64,000 nt of DNA from Pantoea trifolii (GCF_024506435.1 NZ_JANIET010000001.1:1488001-1552000), one strand, 5' to 3'; shown: positions 1-9,663, numbered from the stretch's first letter. Numbers and translations: made by a program. The notes: generated by a model not told the origin, from the letters alone.

Positions 1-595
1 CAACCTTGTCTTTCATCAGGTAATCGATGCCGTACAGCGCGACGCGGCGATAGTCACCAATGATACGACCGCGGCCATAGGCATCAGGCAAACCTGTCAG
101 TACGCCTGATTTACGGCAGCGCATGATGTCTGGGGTATAAACATCGAATACGCCCTGGTTATGAGTTTTACGGTAATCAGTGAAGACCTTTTTCAGCGCG
201 GGATCGAGTTCGCGGCCATAAACCTTGCAAGAGCCCTCAACCATTTTGATGCCGCCAAACGGAATGATGGCACGTTTCAGAGGCGCTTCAGTTTGCAGAC
301 CGACAATTTTTTCCAGAGATTTGCTGATGTAGCCGGCGTCGTGAGAGGTGATGGTTGAAGCCAAATCGGTGTCAAAATCCACCGGCGCGTGAGTGCGGTT
401 CTCGATTTTAATACCTTCAAGCACGCTATCCCACAGCTTAGTAGTGGCCGGCGTCGCGCCCGCGAGGAAGGATTCGTCGCCTTCATACGGTGTATAGTTT
501 TTCTGGATAAAGTCACGGACGTTGACGCTGTTCTGCCATTCGCCGGCGCTAAATCCTTCCCAGGCTAACGCCATTTTTTCATTCAGTTCGGACAT
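1..595 (-). CDS. pflB: Formate C-acetyltransferase (pyruvate formate-lyase), 5' part only
   Basis: Pyruvate formate-lyase converts pyruvate and CoA to acetyl-CoA and formate by a glycyl-radical mechanism in anaerobic cells. Only the first 198 codons lie in the window; the reading frame runs off the left edge, so the active-site cysteines and the radical glycine are outside. The N-terminus reads MSELNEKMALAWEGF, and the blocks NVRDFIQKNYTPYEGDESF, HAPVDFDTD and YRKTHNQGVFDVYTPDI match E. coli PflB nearly residue for residue. The ATG at 593-595 is preceded on the minus strand by a purine-rich AGGCAGG-like stretch. It follows focA on the same strand after a 69-base gap, the usual focA-pflB operon, so formate made here can leave through FocA. 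Confidence 0.97.
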   Translation of the reverse strand, partial: MSELNEKMALAWEGFSAGEWQNSVNVRDFIQKNYTPYEGDESFLAGATPATTKLWDSVLEGIKIENRTHAPVDFDTDLASTITSHDAGYISKSLEKIVGLQTEAPLKRAIIPFGGIKMVEGSCKVYGRELDPALKKVFTDYRKTHNQGVFDVYTPDIMRCRKSGVLTGLPDAYGRGRIIGDYRRVALYGIDYLMKDKV

Positions 596-664
596 GATAT
601 ACCTGCCTTATTTAGGGAGACTTTGACGTATGGCGCGCTGCTTCAGCACGCCCGTACCAATTCA

Positions 665-1525
665 TTAATGCACCGGCTCATCGCCACGCAGATAGATTAC
701 CCAGTAGGTCAAACCGACTAATAATCCGCCGCCAATAATGTTGCCGATGGTTACGGGAATAAGGTTGTTAAGAATAAAATCGCTAACGCTGAGTGATGGA
801 AACTGTGCTGCGCTTGCCCCCGCCATTTGCCAGAATTCCGGGCTGGCAAAGTCACGGATAACAATGGCCATCGGAATCAGGAACATGTTTGCGATGCTAT
901 GTTCAAAGCCGCAGGCAACAAACATCGCTACCGGTAAAATCATCGCAAACATTTTATCCATCAGGCTGCGGCCGGAGTAACTCATCCATACCGCCAGGCA
1001 AACCATTAAATTGGCGAGCGTGCCGAGACTGACGGCTTCGATAAAGGTGTGATGCATCTTGTGGTCAGCGGTTTGCAGAAGGTTTAAGCCCCAGGCACCA
1101 TTCGCCACCATGTGTTCACCGGCTAACCAGATAAGTGCTACAAAGAACAGCGCGCCAAACAGATTACCAATGTAGACGGTCAACCAATGTCGACCGAGTT
1201 GCAGCCAGGTGATACGGCCGCTGGCTTTTGCCACCACGATCAGAACAGTTGAGGTGAACAGGTCCGCTCCGCACACGACCACTAACATTAAACCGAGTGA
1301 GAAACAGATACCGCCGATCAGTTTTGCTATGCCGTAGGGCATGGCTCCACTTCCGGTGGTCGCAGTGATATAGAAGACAAATGCGATAGAAATAAATACG
1401 CCAGCAGTAATGGCAAGGAAGAATGTGGTTAAAGGACGTTTAGTAGCTTTATATATGCCGGCCTCTTCTGCAACTTTCGCCATTGCCGCCGGTAATAATG
1501 AATTAAAAGGGTTGTCAGCTTTCAC
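665..1525 (-). CDS. focA: Formate/nitrite channel FocA
   Basis: FocA is a pentameric inner-membrane channel that exports or re-imports formate during mixed-acid fermentation. The 286-residue protein has the six hydrophobic segments of the FNT family. It carries the conserved Thr91 and His209 (in CGFEHSIANM) that line the pore in the E. coli protein. I chose the GTG at 1523-1525: it gives the family N-terminus (M)KADNPF, and GGAGAG lies 7 bases upstream. A TTG 15 bases further up is in frame but is part of that ribosome-binding sequence. The gene heads the focA-pflB operon, and an FNR-like box lies about 60 bases upstream. Confidence 0.96.
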   Translation of the reverse strand: MKADNPFNSLLPAAMAKVAEEAGIYKATKRPLTTFFLAITAGVFISIAFVFYITATTGSGAMPYGIAKLIGGICFSLGLMLVVVCGADLFTSTVLIVVAKASGRITWLQLGRHWLTVYIGNLFGALFFVALIWLAGEHMVANGAWGLNLLQTADHKMHHTFIEAVSLGTLANLMVCLAVWMSYSGRSLMDKMFAMILPVAMFVACGFEHSIANMFLIPMAIVIRDFASPEFWQMAGASAAQFPSLSVSDFILNNLIPVTIGNIIGGGLLVGLTYWVIYLRGDEPVH

Positions 1526-1583
1526 ACTAACGCTCTCCAAAAATTGCCTGTAAAGATACTAACAAAGGAGTATAGGTCAGAAA

Positions 1584-1597
1584 TTGATGTGGATCAT
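1584..1597 (-). promoter_or_regulatory. FNR-like box upstream of focA
   Basis: The sequence TTGATGTGGATCAT matches the FNR consensus TTGATNNNNATCAA at 9 of 10 fixed positions. Its centre is about 65 bases from the focA start. A weak -10 candidate (TAGTAT on the minus strand, 1556-1561) lies at about the spacing of a class II FNR promoter. Anaerobic activation of focA-pflB by FNR is established in E. coli; that this box serves it here is inference. Confidence 0.6.
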
Positions 1598-1805
1598 ATT
1601 TGACCGGAAGGTACCTGATAAGCGAAGCGAGTTGGCATGCATTTTTCAATTAACTAATTGAATTTATTAAAATAAATAATTTTTAATTTATGCAAAATAA
1701 GTTGAAGGCGACTGCAGTTGAGGGTCGATTTTGTTAAATATCATTAACGAATGAAGCATAATTGTTATTCAATAATACGCTTTAATCTCTTTGCATGTTC
1801 AATAT

Positions 1806-1839
1806 AAAAAAATGGCACTGATTTTTTTCAGTGCCATTT
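1806..1839 (-). terminator. Intrinsic terminator of ycaO
   Basis: A 12-base-pair perfect stem (AAATGGCACTGA at 1810-1821 paired with 1828-1839) has a 6-base loop. Read leftwards it ends in a run of seven U residues. It lies 44 bases beyond the ycaO stop codon, so it is well placed to separate ycaO from focA. Confidence 0.9.
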
Positions 1840-1882
1840 AGCAATACGCTAATGTCTATAAATAAGAATTAAAGCGTTAAGG

Positions 1883-3646
1883 CTATTTTTGTGCCCAGTA
1901 ACGACGTTTAGCTGTCTGCAATTTTTCATAGGCAGCGAGTAATGATTGATGCGCAGGGAATGCTTTCAGGTCCAGATCGACCGCTTGCAATCCATAGAAA
2001 GGCGCTTCACCACTGATAGCCGCTGAAGCAGCCTCAACTGCCGCCTGGCCATACATACGGATAAAGGCACGATGATATTGAAGCGGATCGCGTTCCTCTT
2101 CCATTGCCAGCAGCAGCAATGTTTGCAGGCAGCGGTAGTAGTTAGCGCGTTCTTCGCTGAAGATGGACTGGTTGAATTCCATCGTCCATTCAGTCCAGAT
2201 CAGAGCCTGATCCAGGTCGCCACCTGCCAGCGCTAGCATCGCTTTCAGCTCGCCGATACGCAGTGTGTACCAGCCATTGTCTTTACCCGATGCCAGACCC
2301 AGCAGTTCGCGCACGCGAGTAAAGTCATCATGACCTTCCTCGTCCAGTTGCACGATCAGCTCGAGATAAGCTTCAGGTTCCCATTGGCTTTTCGGCAGCG
2401 CCAGCAGCGTTTCGCGCAGTGGTGCACCCATGCTGTTATTCGCCAGCAGTAGGTCTTCCGCTGGATAAATATCAGACATACCAGGCACGATAATGCGGCA
2501 AGCGTAAACGCTCAGATGTTCATAGTCAGCGATATAGACTTCTTTATCTTCCGCACGGAAGATCGCCATCAGCGTATCAAACTCTTCGTGCGTGGTACCC
2601 GCAAAGCTCCAGTCGACGAAAGGATAGTCAGCATCGTCTTTGAACATATCCCATGAAATCAGACCGCTTGAATCGATGAAATGCGTTTCCAGGTTAGCGT
2701 GTTCCGCCACTTCTTCATCATCAAACGTTGGCGGAGTGAACACGTCGAGATCTTTCAGACCGCGGCCCTGCAGCAGTTCAGTAACGGTACGCTCAAGTGC
2801 GACGCCAAAGTCCGGATGTGCACCAAACGAAGCGAAACAGGTACCATTTGCTGGATTGAACAGCACAACGCAGATAACCGGGTATTTGCCGCCGAGTGAA
2901 GCATCGTAGGAGAAGATTGGGAAACCTTCAGCTTCCAGACGTTCAATCGCTTCAATTACGCCAGGATAACGCTGCATCACCTCTGCTGGAATTTCTGGCA
3001 GGCTGATGGATTCGGCGATGATGCGATTCTTGATATGGCGCTCAAAAACCTCAGACAGGCCCTGTACGCGCGCTTCATTCGCGGTGTTACCGGCTGACAT
3101 ACCATTCGATACGTACAGATTTCCGATGATGTTCATCGGGATATAAACCGTTTGCTGGTCAGATTGGCGGGTAAATGGCAGGCCACAAATACCGCGCTCA
3201 TCATTGCCGGATTGCAGATCAATCAGCTCTGAAGCACCCAGGCTCTCTTCAGGATCATAAAATTTGCGGAGGCGCGCATCCAGAATGCCTTCTGGCAGGC
3301 TGTCGTCCTCGGTGAGCGGGAACCACTTTTCATTCGGATAGTGAACAAAATCACCATTAGCGATGGATTTACCTAACCAGAAATCGGCGAAGAAGTAGTT
3401 AGTAGAGAGGCGCTCAAAATATTCGCCCAGTGCTGAAGCCAGAGCGGCTTTTTTGCTAGCACCTTTGCCATTTGTAAAGCACAGCGGGCAGTCGCGATCG
3501 CGAATGTGCACTGACCAGACGTGTGGTACCGGATTCAGCCAGGAAGCTTCTTCAATATTGAAACCAAGGTCTTGCAGTTTCTGTTGAAAGCGTGCAATGG
3601 AATCTTCCAGTGCGGCGTCTTTTCCGGGGATAAACGTTTGCGTCAT
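1883..3646 (-). CDS. ycaO: YcaO, ribosomal protein S12 methylthiotransferase accessory factor
   Basis: The 587-residue protein is the length of E. coli YcaO (586). It belongs to the ATP-dependent YcaO cyclodehydratase-like superfamily. In E. coli it helps RimO add the beta-methylthio group to Asp88 of ribosomal protein S12. The N-terminal half is the YcaO domain (for example CPLCFTNGKGASKKAALASA near residue 55 and the Glu-rich segment EVFERHIKNRIIAES), and the C-terminal part is helical and TPR-like. The gene stands alone: its promoter must lie in the 309-base gap shared with serC, and a strong terminator follows. E. coli has ycaP between ycaO and serC; it is absent here. Confidence 0.95.
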   Translation of the reverse strand: MTQTFIPGKDAALEDSIARFQQKLQDLGFNIEEASWLNPVPHVWSVHIRDRDCPLCFTNGKGASKKAALASALGEYFERLSTNYFFADFWLGKSIANGDFVHYPNEKWFPLTEDDSLPEGILDARLRKFYDPEESLGASELIDLQSGNDERGICGLPFTRQSDQQTVYIPMNIIGNLYVSNGMSAGNTANEARVQGLSEVFERHIKNRIIAESISLPEIPAEVMQRYPGVIEAIERLEAEGFPIFSYDASLGGKYPVICVVLFNPANGTCFASFGAHPDFGVALERTVTELLQGRGLKDLDVFTPPTFDDEEVAEHANLETHFIDSSGLISWDMFKDDADYPFVDWSFAGTTHEEFDTLMAIFRAEDKEVYIADYEHLSVYACRIIVPGMSDIYPAEDLLLANNSMGAPLRETLLALPKSQWEPEAYLELIVQLDEEGHDDFTRVRELLGLASGKDNGWYTLRIGELKAMLALAGGDLDQALIWTEWTMEFNQSIFSEERANYYRCLQTLLLLAMEEERDPLQYHRAFIRMYGQAAVEAASAAISGEAPFYGLQAVDLDLKAFPAHQSLLAAYEKLQTAKRRYWAQK

Positions 3647-3955
3647 GGTGGCGCTCTCTTAAGTCAATGGGGTGGGCGTAAAGCGCGCAATAATACGGGT
3701 TTTATGCATGCTTCGCTATTCAGTCAGCCAAATTTATCTCAGTCTGGTTAAGGTTTTTATGCCATTCGGCTGCCCGCTTTTCTTTCTGGAACTACATCAC
3801 AAAATTCCATGGCTTAATGCATTTATGACATAAGCTGCGGTGGAGCTGGCTCTGGAAATGTGATCGCTGCCGGATTAATGATTGCAGCCATCTGGAGGCA
3901 ATGATAAAACCGGTGAGGTATTCATAACCGTTCGATATGACAGTGGTGAGGGGAA
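3647..3955. other. Divergent intergenic region ycaO / serC
   Basis: This 309-base region separates the divergent ycaO and serC genes and must hold both promoters. I could not assign -35 and -10 boxes with confidence. A single TGTGA half-site near 3859 resembles half of a CRP site; E. coli serC is known to respond to CRP and Lrp, but the other half-site is not recognisable here. E. coli ycaP occupies this position and no remnant is visible. Confidence 0.4.
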
Positions 3956-5041
3956 ATGACTCAGGTTTATAATTTTAGCTCTGGCCCGGCTATGCTGCCG
4001 GTAGAAGTGCTCCGTCGCGCAGAACAAGAACTGACAAACTGGCACGGGTTAGGCACCTCGGTGATGGAGATCAGTCATCGCAGTAAAGAGTTTATTGCTG
4101 TTGCTGAAGCAGCAGAACAAGATTTTCGCGATCTGCTGAAGATCCCAGCCAATTACAAAGTTTTATTCTGCCACGGCGGTGCGCGTGCACAATTCGCGGC
4201 CATCCCCGGCAACTTATTGGGTGACGCAAAAACCGCAGATTATATTGACGGCGGTTACTGGGCTCACAGCGCAATTAAAGAAGCCGAAAAATTCTGCTCG
4301 CCAAATACCATTGATATAAAAGCCACGCGTGATGGTAAACGTGCTTTATTACCAATGCGTGAATGGCAGCTGAATGATGATGCGGCTTACGTCCATTTCT
4401 GCCCGAACGAAACGATTGATGGCATTGCCATCGATGAAGAGCCGGATTTTGGCGATAAGATTGTGGTTGCCGATCTCTCTTCTACTATTCTGTCTCGTCC
4501 AATCGATGTGAGTCGTTATGGCGTGATCTACGCTGGCGCGCAAAAAAATATTGGCCCGGCGGGCTTAACCTTAGTGGTTGTGCGCGAAGACCTGCTGGGT
4601 AAAGCACAGCGTTATGTGCCTTCTATCCTTGATTACAAGGTGCTGGCCGAAAACGAATCGATGTTCAACACCCCGCCAACTTTCGCATGGTATCTCTCTG
4701 GCCTGGTATTCAAATGGCTGAAAGAGAAGGGCGGCGTGGCCGAGATGGACAAGCTGAATCAGGCAAAAGCCGACTTACTGTATGGCGTGATTGATAACAG
4801 CGCGTTTTATCGTAACGATGTCGCAAGCGAAAACCGTTCACGTATGAACGTGCCATTCCAGTTAGCCGATTCATCTCTGGATAAAGTGTTCCTGGAAGAG
4901 TCCCTCAAGGCTGGTCTGCATGCATTGAAAGGCCATCGCGTGGTTGGCGGTATGCGTGCATCGATCTACAATGCGATGCCGCTGGAAGGCGTTAAAACGC
5001 TGACTGAGTTTATGGTCGACTTCGAACGTCGCCACGGTTAA
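3956..5041 (+). CDS. serC: Phosphoserine / phosphohydroxythreonine aminotransferase
   Basis: SerC is the PLP enzyme that transaminates 3-phosphohydroxypyruvate in serine synthesis and the analogous intermediate in pyridoxal phosphate synthesis. The 361-residue protein opens with the family hallmark [11 protein letters not shown]. The PLP-binding lysine is Lys197 in [10 protein letters not shown], and the phosphate-binding motif HGGARAQF lies near residues 73-80. GAGGGG precedes the ATG. It is followed after 81 bases by aroA, the conserved serC-aroA operon that links serine and chorismate supply. Confidence 0.98.
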   Translation: MTQVYNFSSGPAMLPVEVLRRAEQELTNWHGLGTSVMEISHRSKEFIAVAEAAEQDFRDLLKIPANYKVLFCHGGARAQFAAIPGNLLGDAKTADYIDGGYWAHSAIKEAEKFCSPNTIDIKATRDGKRALLPMREWQLNDDAAYVHFCPNETIDGIAIDEEPDFGDKIVVADLSSTILSRPIDVSRYGVIYAGAQKNIGPAGLTLVVVREDLLGKAQRYVPSILDYKVLAENESMFNTPPTFAWYLSGLVFKWLKEKGGVAEMDKLNQAKADLLYGVIDNSAFYRNDVASENRSRMNVPFQLADSSLDKVFLEESLKAGLHALKGHRVVGGMRASIYNAMPLEGVKTLTEFMVDFERRHG

Positions 5042-5072
5042 TTGCTTTTTTCATGCCAGCTTGTCTGGTATC

Positions 5073-5096
5073 AGACCCCGTCACACGATGGGGTCT
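5073..5096 (+). other. Stem-loop between serC and aroA
   Basis: AGACCCC (5073-5079) pairs with GGGGTCT (5090-5096) around a 10-base loop, 27 bases before the aroA start. There is no U-run after it, so it is more likely an attenuating or RNA-processing hairpin than a full terminator. It would allow serC to be expressed above aroA, which is inference. Confidence 0.55.
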
Positions 5097-5122
5097 CGTA
5101 TTTTCTGGAGATTTGGTTTCAC

Positions 5123-6409
5123 ATGCAGGACTCCCTGACTCTACAACCGATTGCTCGCGTTGACGGCACGGTAAATTTACCGGGTTCAAAAAGCGTCTCA
5201 AACCGCGCGCTCTTGCTGGCTGCGCTGGCAAAAGGCACCACTCGCCTGACTAACTTGCTCGATAGCGATGACGTTAAGCACATGCTGAACGCCCTGAAAG
5301 CGCTGGGTGTCAGCTATACGCTCTCTGACGATCGTACCGTATGCGAAGTCGTGGGTAACGCGGGACCTTTAAGCGCTGAAAAGCCGCTCGAGCTGTTTCT
5401 GGGTAACGCAGGCACCGCGATGCGTCCATTGGCCGCCGCGCTGTGTTTGGGCCAGCAGTCAATTGTCCTGACTGGCGAGCCGCGCATGAAAGAGCGTCCG
5501 ATTGGCCACCTGGTTGATGCACTGCGTCAGGGCGGAGCAAAGATCGACTATCTTGAGCAGACCGATTATCCACCAGTGCGTCTTAATGGCGGTTTTATTG
5601 GGGGCGAAGTCAGCGTTGATGGCAGCGTATCAAGCCAGTTCCTGACGGCGTTACTGATGACCGCGCCGCTGGCGCAGCAAGACACGATCATCACCATTAA
5701 GGGTGATCTGGTTTCTAAGCCTTATATTGACATTACCTTGCACCTGATGCGCTGCTTTGGTGTGGACGTTGATAACCAGGATTACCAGCGTTTTGTGGTC
5801 AAAGGGCAGCAACAGTATCAGTCTCCGGGCGATTACCTGGTGGAAGGTGATGCGTCTTCTGCTTCTTATTTTCTCGCTGCGGCTGCGATTAAAGGTGGTA
5901 CCGTGCGTGTAACCGGTATTGGCCGTAACAGCGTGCAGGGCGATATTCGTTTTGCTGATGTGCTGGAAAAAATGGGCGCAGTGATTGAGTGGGGCGATGA
6001 TTACATCTCCTGCTCACGTGGATCGTTGACGGCAATCGATATGGATATGAACCATATTCCCGATGCAGCAATGACCATTGCAACCACAGCACTGTTCGCA
6101 GAAGGCATCACGCTGATGCGCAACATCTATAACTGGCGCGTAAAAGAGACCGATCGTCTGGCGGCGATGGCGACTGAGTTGCGCAAAGTCGGTGCTGAAG
6201 TGGAAGAAGGGCACGACTTTATTCGTGTGACACCGCCGGCTCATTTGCAACATGCGGATATCGGTACCTATAACGATCACCGCATGGCGATGTGCTTCGC
6301 GCTGGTGGCTCTGTCTGATACGCCGGTAACTATTCTCGATCCGGGCTGTACCGCGAAAACCTTCCCAAGCTATTTCCAGCAATTGGCGAAAATCAGTCAT
6401 ACTTCCTGA
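5123..6409 (+). CDS. aroA: 5-Enolpyruvylshikimate-3-phosphate synthase
   Basis: AroA transfers the enolpyruvyl group of PEP to shikimate-3-phosphate, the sixth step of the shikimate pathway. The protein is 428 residues (E. coli 427). It has the N-terminal motif [17 protein letters not shown] and the PEP-binding block [13 protein letters not shown] with Gly97 and Pro102. These equal Gly96 and Pro101 of E. coli, so this is the ordinary class I enzyme. The substrate-binding Arg/Lys of the C-terminal half is in [14 protein letters not shown] chose the ATG at 5123 because [15 protein letters not shown] aligns with the E. coli start and a TGGAG lies upstream. The in-frame extension back to 5042 has no such support. 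Confidence 0.98.
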   Translation: MQDSLTLQPIARVDGTVNLPGSKSVSNRALLLAALAKGTTRLTNLLDSDDVKHMLNALKALGVSYTLSDDRTVCEVVGNAGPLSAEKPLELFLGNAGTAMRPLAAALCLGQQSIVLTGEPRMKERPIGHLVDALRQGGAKIDYLEQTDYPPVRLNGGFIGGEVSVDGSVSSQFLTALLMTAPLAQQDTIITIKGDLVSKPYIDITLHLMRCFGVDVDNQDYQRFVVKGQQQYQSPGDYLVEGDASSASYFLAAAAIKGGTVRVTGIGRNSVQGDIRFADVLEKMGAVIEWGDDYISCSRGSLTAIDMDMNHIPDAAMTIATTALFAEGITLMRNIYNWRVKETDRLAAMATELRKVGAEVEEGHDFIRVTPPAHLQHADIGTYNDHRMAMCFALVALSDTPVTILDPGCTAKTFPSYFQQLAKISHTS

Positions 6410-6414
6410 TCGTC

Positions 6415-6445
6415 TAACCCGGCGCACTATGCCGGGTTACTTTGC
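6415..6445 (+). terminator. Hairpin after aroA
   Basis: TAACCCGGC (6415-6423) pairs with GCCGGGTTA (6431-6439) over a 7-base loop, starting just after the aroA stop. The following CTTTGCTCTCC is only moderately U-rich, so termination may be partial. E. coli ycaL, which sits between aroA and cmk, is not present here. Confidence 0.7.
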
Positions 6446-6540
6446 TCTCCTTTGGCCTTATCAGGCGGAAATTGTTCTGAATCTGTCTATATTTCTAGCG
6501 CTGTCTACGCTAAAGGGTAACTAACCTGATGCAGGCAGCG

Positions 6541-6546
6541 TATAAT
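6541..6546 (+). promoter_or_regulatory. Possible -10 box upstream of cmk
   Basis: A perfect TATAAT lies 61 bases before the cmk ATG. No good -35 hexamer is found 16-18 bases upstream, so it would need an activator or an upstream element. Promoters in front of cmk contribute to rpsA expression in E. coli. Confidence 0.4.
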
Positions 6547-6607
6547 GCCGCGCAATCCAGGCGGCCTAGAAGGGCTGACAATAAGCACGCAGCAACAGGA
6601 GAGAACA

Positions 6608-7288
6608 ATGACGGCAATCGCCCCGGTTATTACCATCGATGGGCCAAGTGGCGCGGGTAAAGGGACTTTATGTAAAGCGATGGCGGAGTCGTTGCAGTGG
6701 CACTTACTGGATTCTGGCGCTATTTATCGCGTTTTAGCATTGGCTGCACTTCACCATCAGGTGGATATTGAGTCAGAAGAAGCATTAGTTCCGATTGCCG
6801 CGCATCTTGATGTGCGTTTTCTGTCGGTTAACGGTGAAATGCAGGTGGTGCTTGAAGGTGAAGATGTCACCGGTGAAATCCGCACGCAAGAAGTGAGCAA
6901 CACCGCATCGCGCGTAGCCGCTTTTCCGCGGGTGCGTGAAGCGCTGCTTCGTCGCCAACGCGCCTTCCGCGAGGAGCCCGGTTTAATCGCTGATGGACGC
7001 GATATGGGAACCGTGGTTTTCCCAGATGCGCCGGTGAAAATTTTCCTCGACGCCAGCTCGGAAGAGCGTGCGCATCGCCGTATGCTACAGTTGCAGGAGA
7101 AGGGCTTTAATGTTAACTTTGATCGCCTTTTATCCGAGATAAAGGAACGCGACGACCGCGATCGTAATCGTGCCATCGCACCTTTAGTGCCTGCCACAGA
7201 TGCTCTGGTACTGGATTCAACCAGTATGTCGATTGAGCAAGTGATTGAAAAGGCGCTTGATTATGCCAAGCAGAAGCTGGGCATTTAA
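6608..7288 (+). CDS. cmk: Cytidylate kinase
   Basis: Cmk phosphorylates CMP and dCMP to the diphosphates using ATP, recycling CMP from lipid and nucleotide-sugar synthesis. The protein is 226 residues (E. coli 227). The P-loop is GPSGAGKG at residues 12-19, and the NMP-binding and lid regions include [13 protein letters not shown] and [16 protein letters not shown]. The ATG at 6608 follows AGGAGA; the in-frame extension back to 6545 is not conserved. It is co-oriented with rpsA 121 bases downstream, the standard cmk-rpsA arrangement. Confidence 0.97.
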   Translation: MTAIAPVITIDGPSGAGKGTLCKAMAESLQWHLLDSGAIYRVLALAALHHQVDIESEEALVPIAAHLDVRFLSVNGEMQVVLEGEDVTGEIRTQEVSNTASRVAAFPRVREALLRRQRAFREEPGLIADGRDMGTVVFPDAPVKIFLDASSEERAHRRMLQLQEKGFNVNFDRLLSEIKERDDRDRNRAIAPLVPATDALVLDSTSMSIEQVIEKALDYAKQKLGI

Positions 7289-7313
7289 TCTTTCGGCAAC
7301 CGAATTGCTGTAA

Positions 7314-7409
7314 CCCTGTACCAAGGACCCGGTGCAGGGCATGTGAAACAACCCCATCCGACAATGAAGTCAGGTGGACGTTAAATTGAAGAATCCTAAG
7401 ATTATCAAT
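7314..7409 (+). promoter_or_regulatory. rpsA translational leader (S1 operator)
   Basis: The leader of rpsA lacks a normal Shine-Dalgarno sequence; the start is preceded only by TTGAAGAATCCTAAGATTATC. CCCTGTACC (7314-7322) pairs with GGTGCAGGG (7331-7339), one G-U pair, and the loop AAGGACCC exposes GGA. E. coli rpsA is translated very efficiently without a strong SD through a structured leader with GGA-type loops, and is repressed by free S1. The near-identical sequence next to the start codon and the GGA loop indicate the same autogenous control here. Confidence 0.7.
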
Positions 7410-9086
7410 ATGACTGAATCTTTTGCTCAACTCTTTGAAGAGTCCCTGAAAGAAATCGAAACCCGTCCGGGTTCCATCGTTCGTGGCGTTGTTGTCTCTA
7501 TCGACAAAGACGTAGTTCTGGTTGATGCGGGTCTGAAATCTGAATCTGCAATTCCTGCAGAGCAGTTCAAGAACGCAGCCGGCGAACTGGAAATCCAGGT
7601 AGGCGACGAAGTTGACGTTGCGCTGGACGCAGTAGAAGACGGCTTCGGTGAAACCCTGCTGTCCCGTGAGAAAGCTAAACGTCACGAAGCTTGGATCACG
7701 CTGGAAAAAGCTTACGAAGACGCTGAAACTGTTACCGGTGTTATCAACGGCAAAGTTAAAGGTGGCTTCACAGTTGAGCTGAACGGTATTCGTGCGTTCC
7801 TGCCAGGTTCACTGGTAGACGTTCGTCCGGTTCGCGATACTCTGCACCTGGAAGGCAAAGAGCTTGAATTCAAAGTAATCAAGCTTGATCAGAAACGTAA
7901 CAACGTCGTGGTTTCACGTCGTGCAGTTATCGAATCTGAGAACAGTGCTGAGCGCGATCAGCTGCTGGAAAACCTGCAGGAAGGCATGGAAGTTAAAGGT
8001 ATCGTTAAGAACCTCACTGACTACGGTGCATTCGTGGATCTGGGCGGCGTTGACGGCCTGCTGCACATTACCGATATGGCTTGGAAACGCGTTAAGCATC
8101 CGAGCGAAATCGTCAACGTGGGCGACGAAATCACTGTTAAAGTGCTGAAGTTCGACCGCGAGCGTACCCGTGTATCTCTGGGCCTGAAACAGCTGGGCGA
8201 AGATCCTTGGGTGGCTATCGCTAAGCGCTATCCAGAAGGCACACGCCTGACTGGTCGTGTAACCAACCTGACTGATTACGGCTGCTTCGTAGAAATCGAA
8301 GAAGGCGTTGAAGGTCTGGTACACGTTTCTGAAATGGACTGGACCAACAAAAACATCCATCCGTCTAAAGTTGTAAACGTAGGCGATGTGGTTGAAGTAA
8401 TGGTTCTGGACATCGATGAAGAGCGTCGTCGTATCTCCCTGGGTCTGAAGCAGTGCAAATCTAACCCATGGCAGCTGTTCGCTGAGACCCACAACAAAGG
8501 CGATCGCGTTGAAGGTAAAATCAAGTCGATCACTGACTTCGGTATCTTCATCGGCCTGGACGGTGGCATCGACGGTCTGGTTCACCTGTCTGACATCTCC
8601 TGGAACGCGACTGGCGAAGAAGCCGTTCGTGAGTACAAAAAAGGCGACGAAATCGCTGCCGTTGTACTGCAGGTTGATGCAGAGCGCGAGCGCATCTCTC
8701 TGGGCGTGAAGCAGTTGGCTGAAGATCCATTCAACAACTACATCACCCTGAACAAGAAAGGCGCTATCGTGACTGGTAAAGTCACTGCAGTTGACGCTAA
8801 AGGTGCTACAGTAGAATTAGCTGACGGCGTAGAGGGTTACCTGCGCGCTTCTGAAGCTTCTCTGGACCGCATCGAAGATGCAACTCTGGTTCTGAGTGTT
8901 GGCGACGACGTTGAAGCTAAATTCACCGGCGTTGACCGTAAGAACCGCGTTGTGAGCCTGTCTGTTCGTGCTAAAGACCAGGCTGATGAGAAAGAAGCTA
9001 TCAACACTGTTAACACCAAACAGGATGAAGGCAGCAACTTCTCTAGCGCGATGGCTGAAGCGTTCAAAGCGGCTAAAGGCGAGTAA
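7410..9086 (+). CDS. rpsA: 30S ribosomal protein S1
   Basis: S1 binds mRNA on the 30S subunit and is needed to translate structured or SD-poor messages. The 558-residue protein (E. coli 557) has six S1/OB-fold repeats: two N-terminal ribosome-docking repeats and four RNA-binding ones. The latter are marked by recurring blocks such as [43 protein letters not shown] and [22 protein letters not shown] (given as separate repeats). The start [13 protein letters not shown] matches the family; the in-frame extension to 7374 lies in the regulatory leader. Codon use is strongly biased to the preferred set, as expected for an abundant protein. Confidence 0.98.
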   Translation: MTESFAQLFEESLKEIETRPGSIVRGVVVSIDKDVVLVDAGLKSESAIPAEQFKNAAGELEIQVGDEVDVALDAVEDGFGETLLSREKAKRHEAWITLEKAYEDAETVTGVINGKVKGGFTVELNGIRAFLPGSLVDVRPVRDTLHLEGKELEFKVIKLDQKRNNVVVSRRAVIESENSAERDQLLENLQEGMEVKGIVKNLTDYGAFVDLGGVDGLLHITDMAWKRVKHPSEIVNVGDEITVKVLKFDRERTRVSLGLKQLGEDPWVAIAKRYPEGTRLTGRVTNLTDYGCFVEIEEGVEGLVHVSEMDWTNKNIHPSKVVNVGDVVEVMVLDIDEERRRISLGLKQCKSNPWQLFAETHNKGDRVEGKIKSITDFGIFIGLDGGIDGLVHLSDISWNATGEEAVREYKKGDEIAAVVLQVDAERERISLGVKQLAEDPFNNYITLNKKGAIVTGKVTAVDAKGATVELADGVEGYLRASEASLDRIEDATLVLSVGDDVEAKFTGVDRKNRVVSLSVRAKDQADEKEAINTVNTKQDEGSNFSSAMAEAFKAAKGE

Positions 9087-9098
9087 TCGACCTAAGGC

Positions 9099-9126
9099 AC
9101 CGGACGATGAAAATCGTCCGGTTTCG
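9099..9126 (+). terminator. Hairpin after rpsA
   Basis: A 10-base-pair perfect stem (ACCGGACGAT at 9099-9108 with 9113-9122) is capped by a GAAA tetraloop and followed by a short TTTCGG. The weak U-run suggests partial termination, leaving some read-through into ihfB 50 bases further on. Confidence 0.75.
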
Positions 9127-9172
9127 GTAAAAGCTGTCATACCTTTCCCAATAAGGATTAACCGGAGGTTAC

Positions 9173-9457
9173 ATGACCAAGTCAGAACTTATTGAAAGAC
9201 TTGCTGGCCAGCATACTCATATTCCGGCGAAAGTCGTTGAGGATGCGGTCAAAGAGATGCTTGAGCACATGGCCACTACGTTGGCCCAGGGCGAGCGCAT
9301 TGAAATCCGGGGATTCGGCAGCTTTTCTTTGCATTACCGTGCACCGCGTACGGGTCGTAACCCGAAAACGGGTGACAAAGTGGATCTGGAAGGTAAATAC
9401 GTTCCCCACTTTAAGCCGGGCAAAGAATTGCGTGACCGTGCGAACATCTACGGCTAA
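9173..9457 (+). CDS. ihfB: Integration host factor beta subunit
   Basis: IHF-beta pairs with IHF-alpha to bend DNA sharply at specific sites in recombination, replication and transcription. The 94-residue protein is the standard length. The DNA-binding beta-arm region reads [19 protein letters not shown] with the intercalating proline in the arm, and the N-terminal helices start [18 protein letters not shown] lies 6 bases before the ATG. It is the usual third gene after cmk and rpsA and is closed off by a strong terminator. Confidence 0.98.
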   Translation: MTKSELIERLAGQHTHIPAKVVEDAVKEMLEHMATTLAQGERIEIRGFGSFSLHYRAPRTGRNPKTGDKVDLEGKYVPHFKPGKELRDRANIYG

Positions 9458-9474
9458 GCCGTTACCGAACGATA

Positions 9475-9505
9475 AAAACGACACTTTAGGGTGTCGTTTT
9501 TTTTT
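9475..9505 (+). terminator. Intrinsic terminator of ihfB
   Basis: AAAACGACAC (9475-9484) pairs with GTGTCGTTTT (9491-9500) over a 6-base loop, followed by T residues to 9505. This is a textbook Rho-independent terminator 17 bases after the ihfB stop. Confidence 0.95.
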
Positions 9506-9663
9506 GCTTAAAGCATGCTGAACTGGGAGCTAGTCTCCAAAATAAAGTCTCACCAAAGTAATCTCTGCAAAAGTCTCTGAACCCATCGCGACACACACTC
9601 TTTTCACTGAAGCAAATCCCCCGTCTTCACTGCACACTCTTCCACCAATGAGGGAGAGCACAA

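Larger units (their letters stand above)
1526..1882. other. Intergenic region between focA and ycaO
   Basis: This 357-base gap holds the focA leader and FNR-like box near its left end. The perfect-stem terminator of ycaO lies near its right end. Between them is a very AT-rich stretch at about 1645-1800 with no open frame I would call a gene. In E. coli the focA-pflB transcription unit has several promoters and an ArcA site in this region. I cannot place those by eye here. Confidence 0.6.

Noticed and set aside
5042..5122. Longer aroA start at 5042
   Set aside because: It would begin right after the serC stop and include the intergenic hairpin; the family start MQDSLTLQ with its SD is at 5123.
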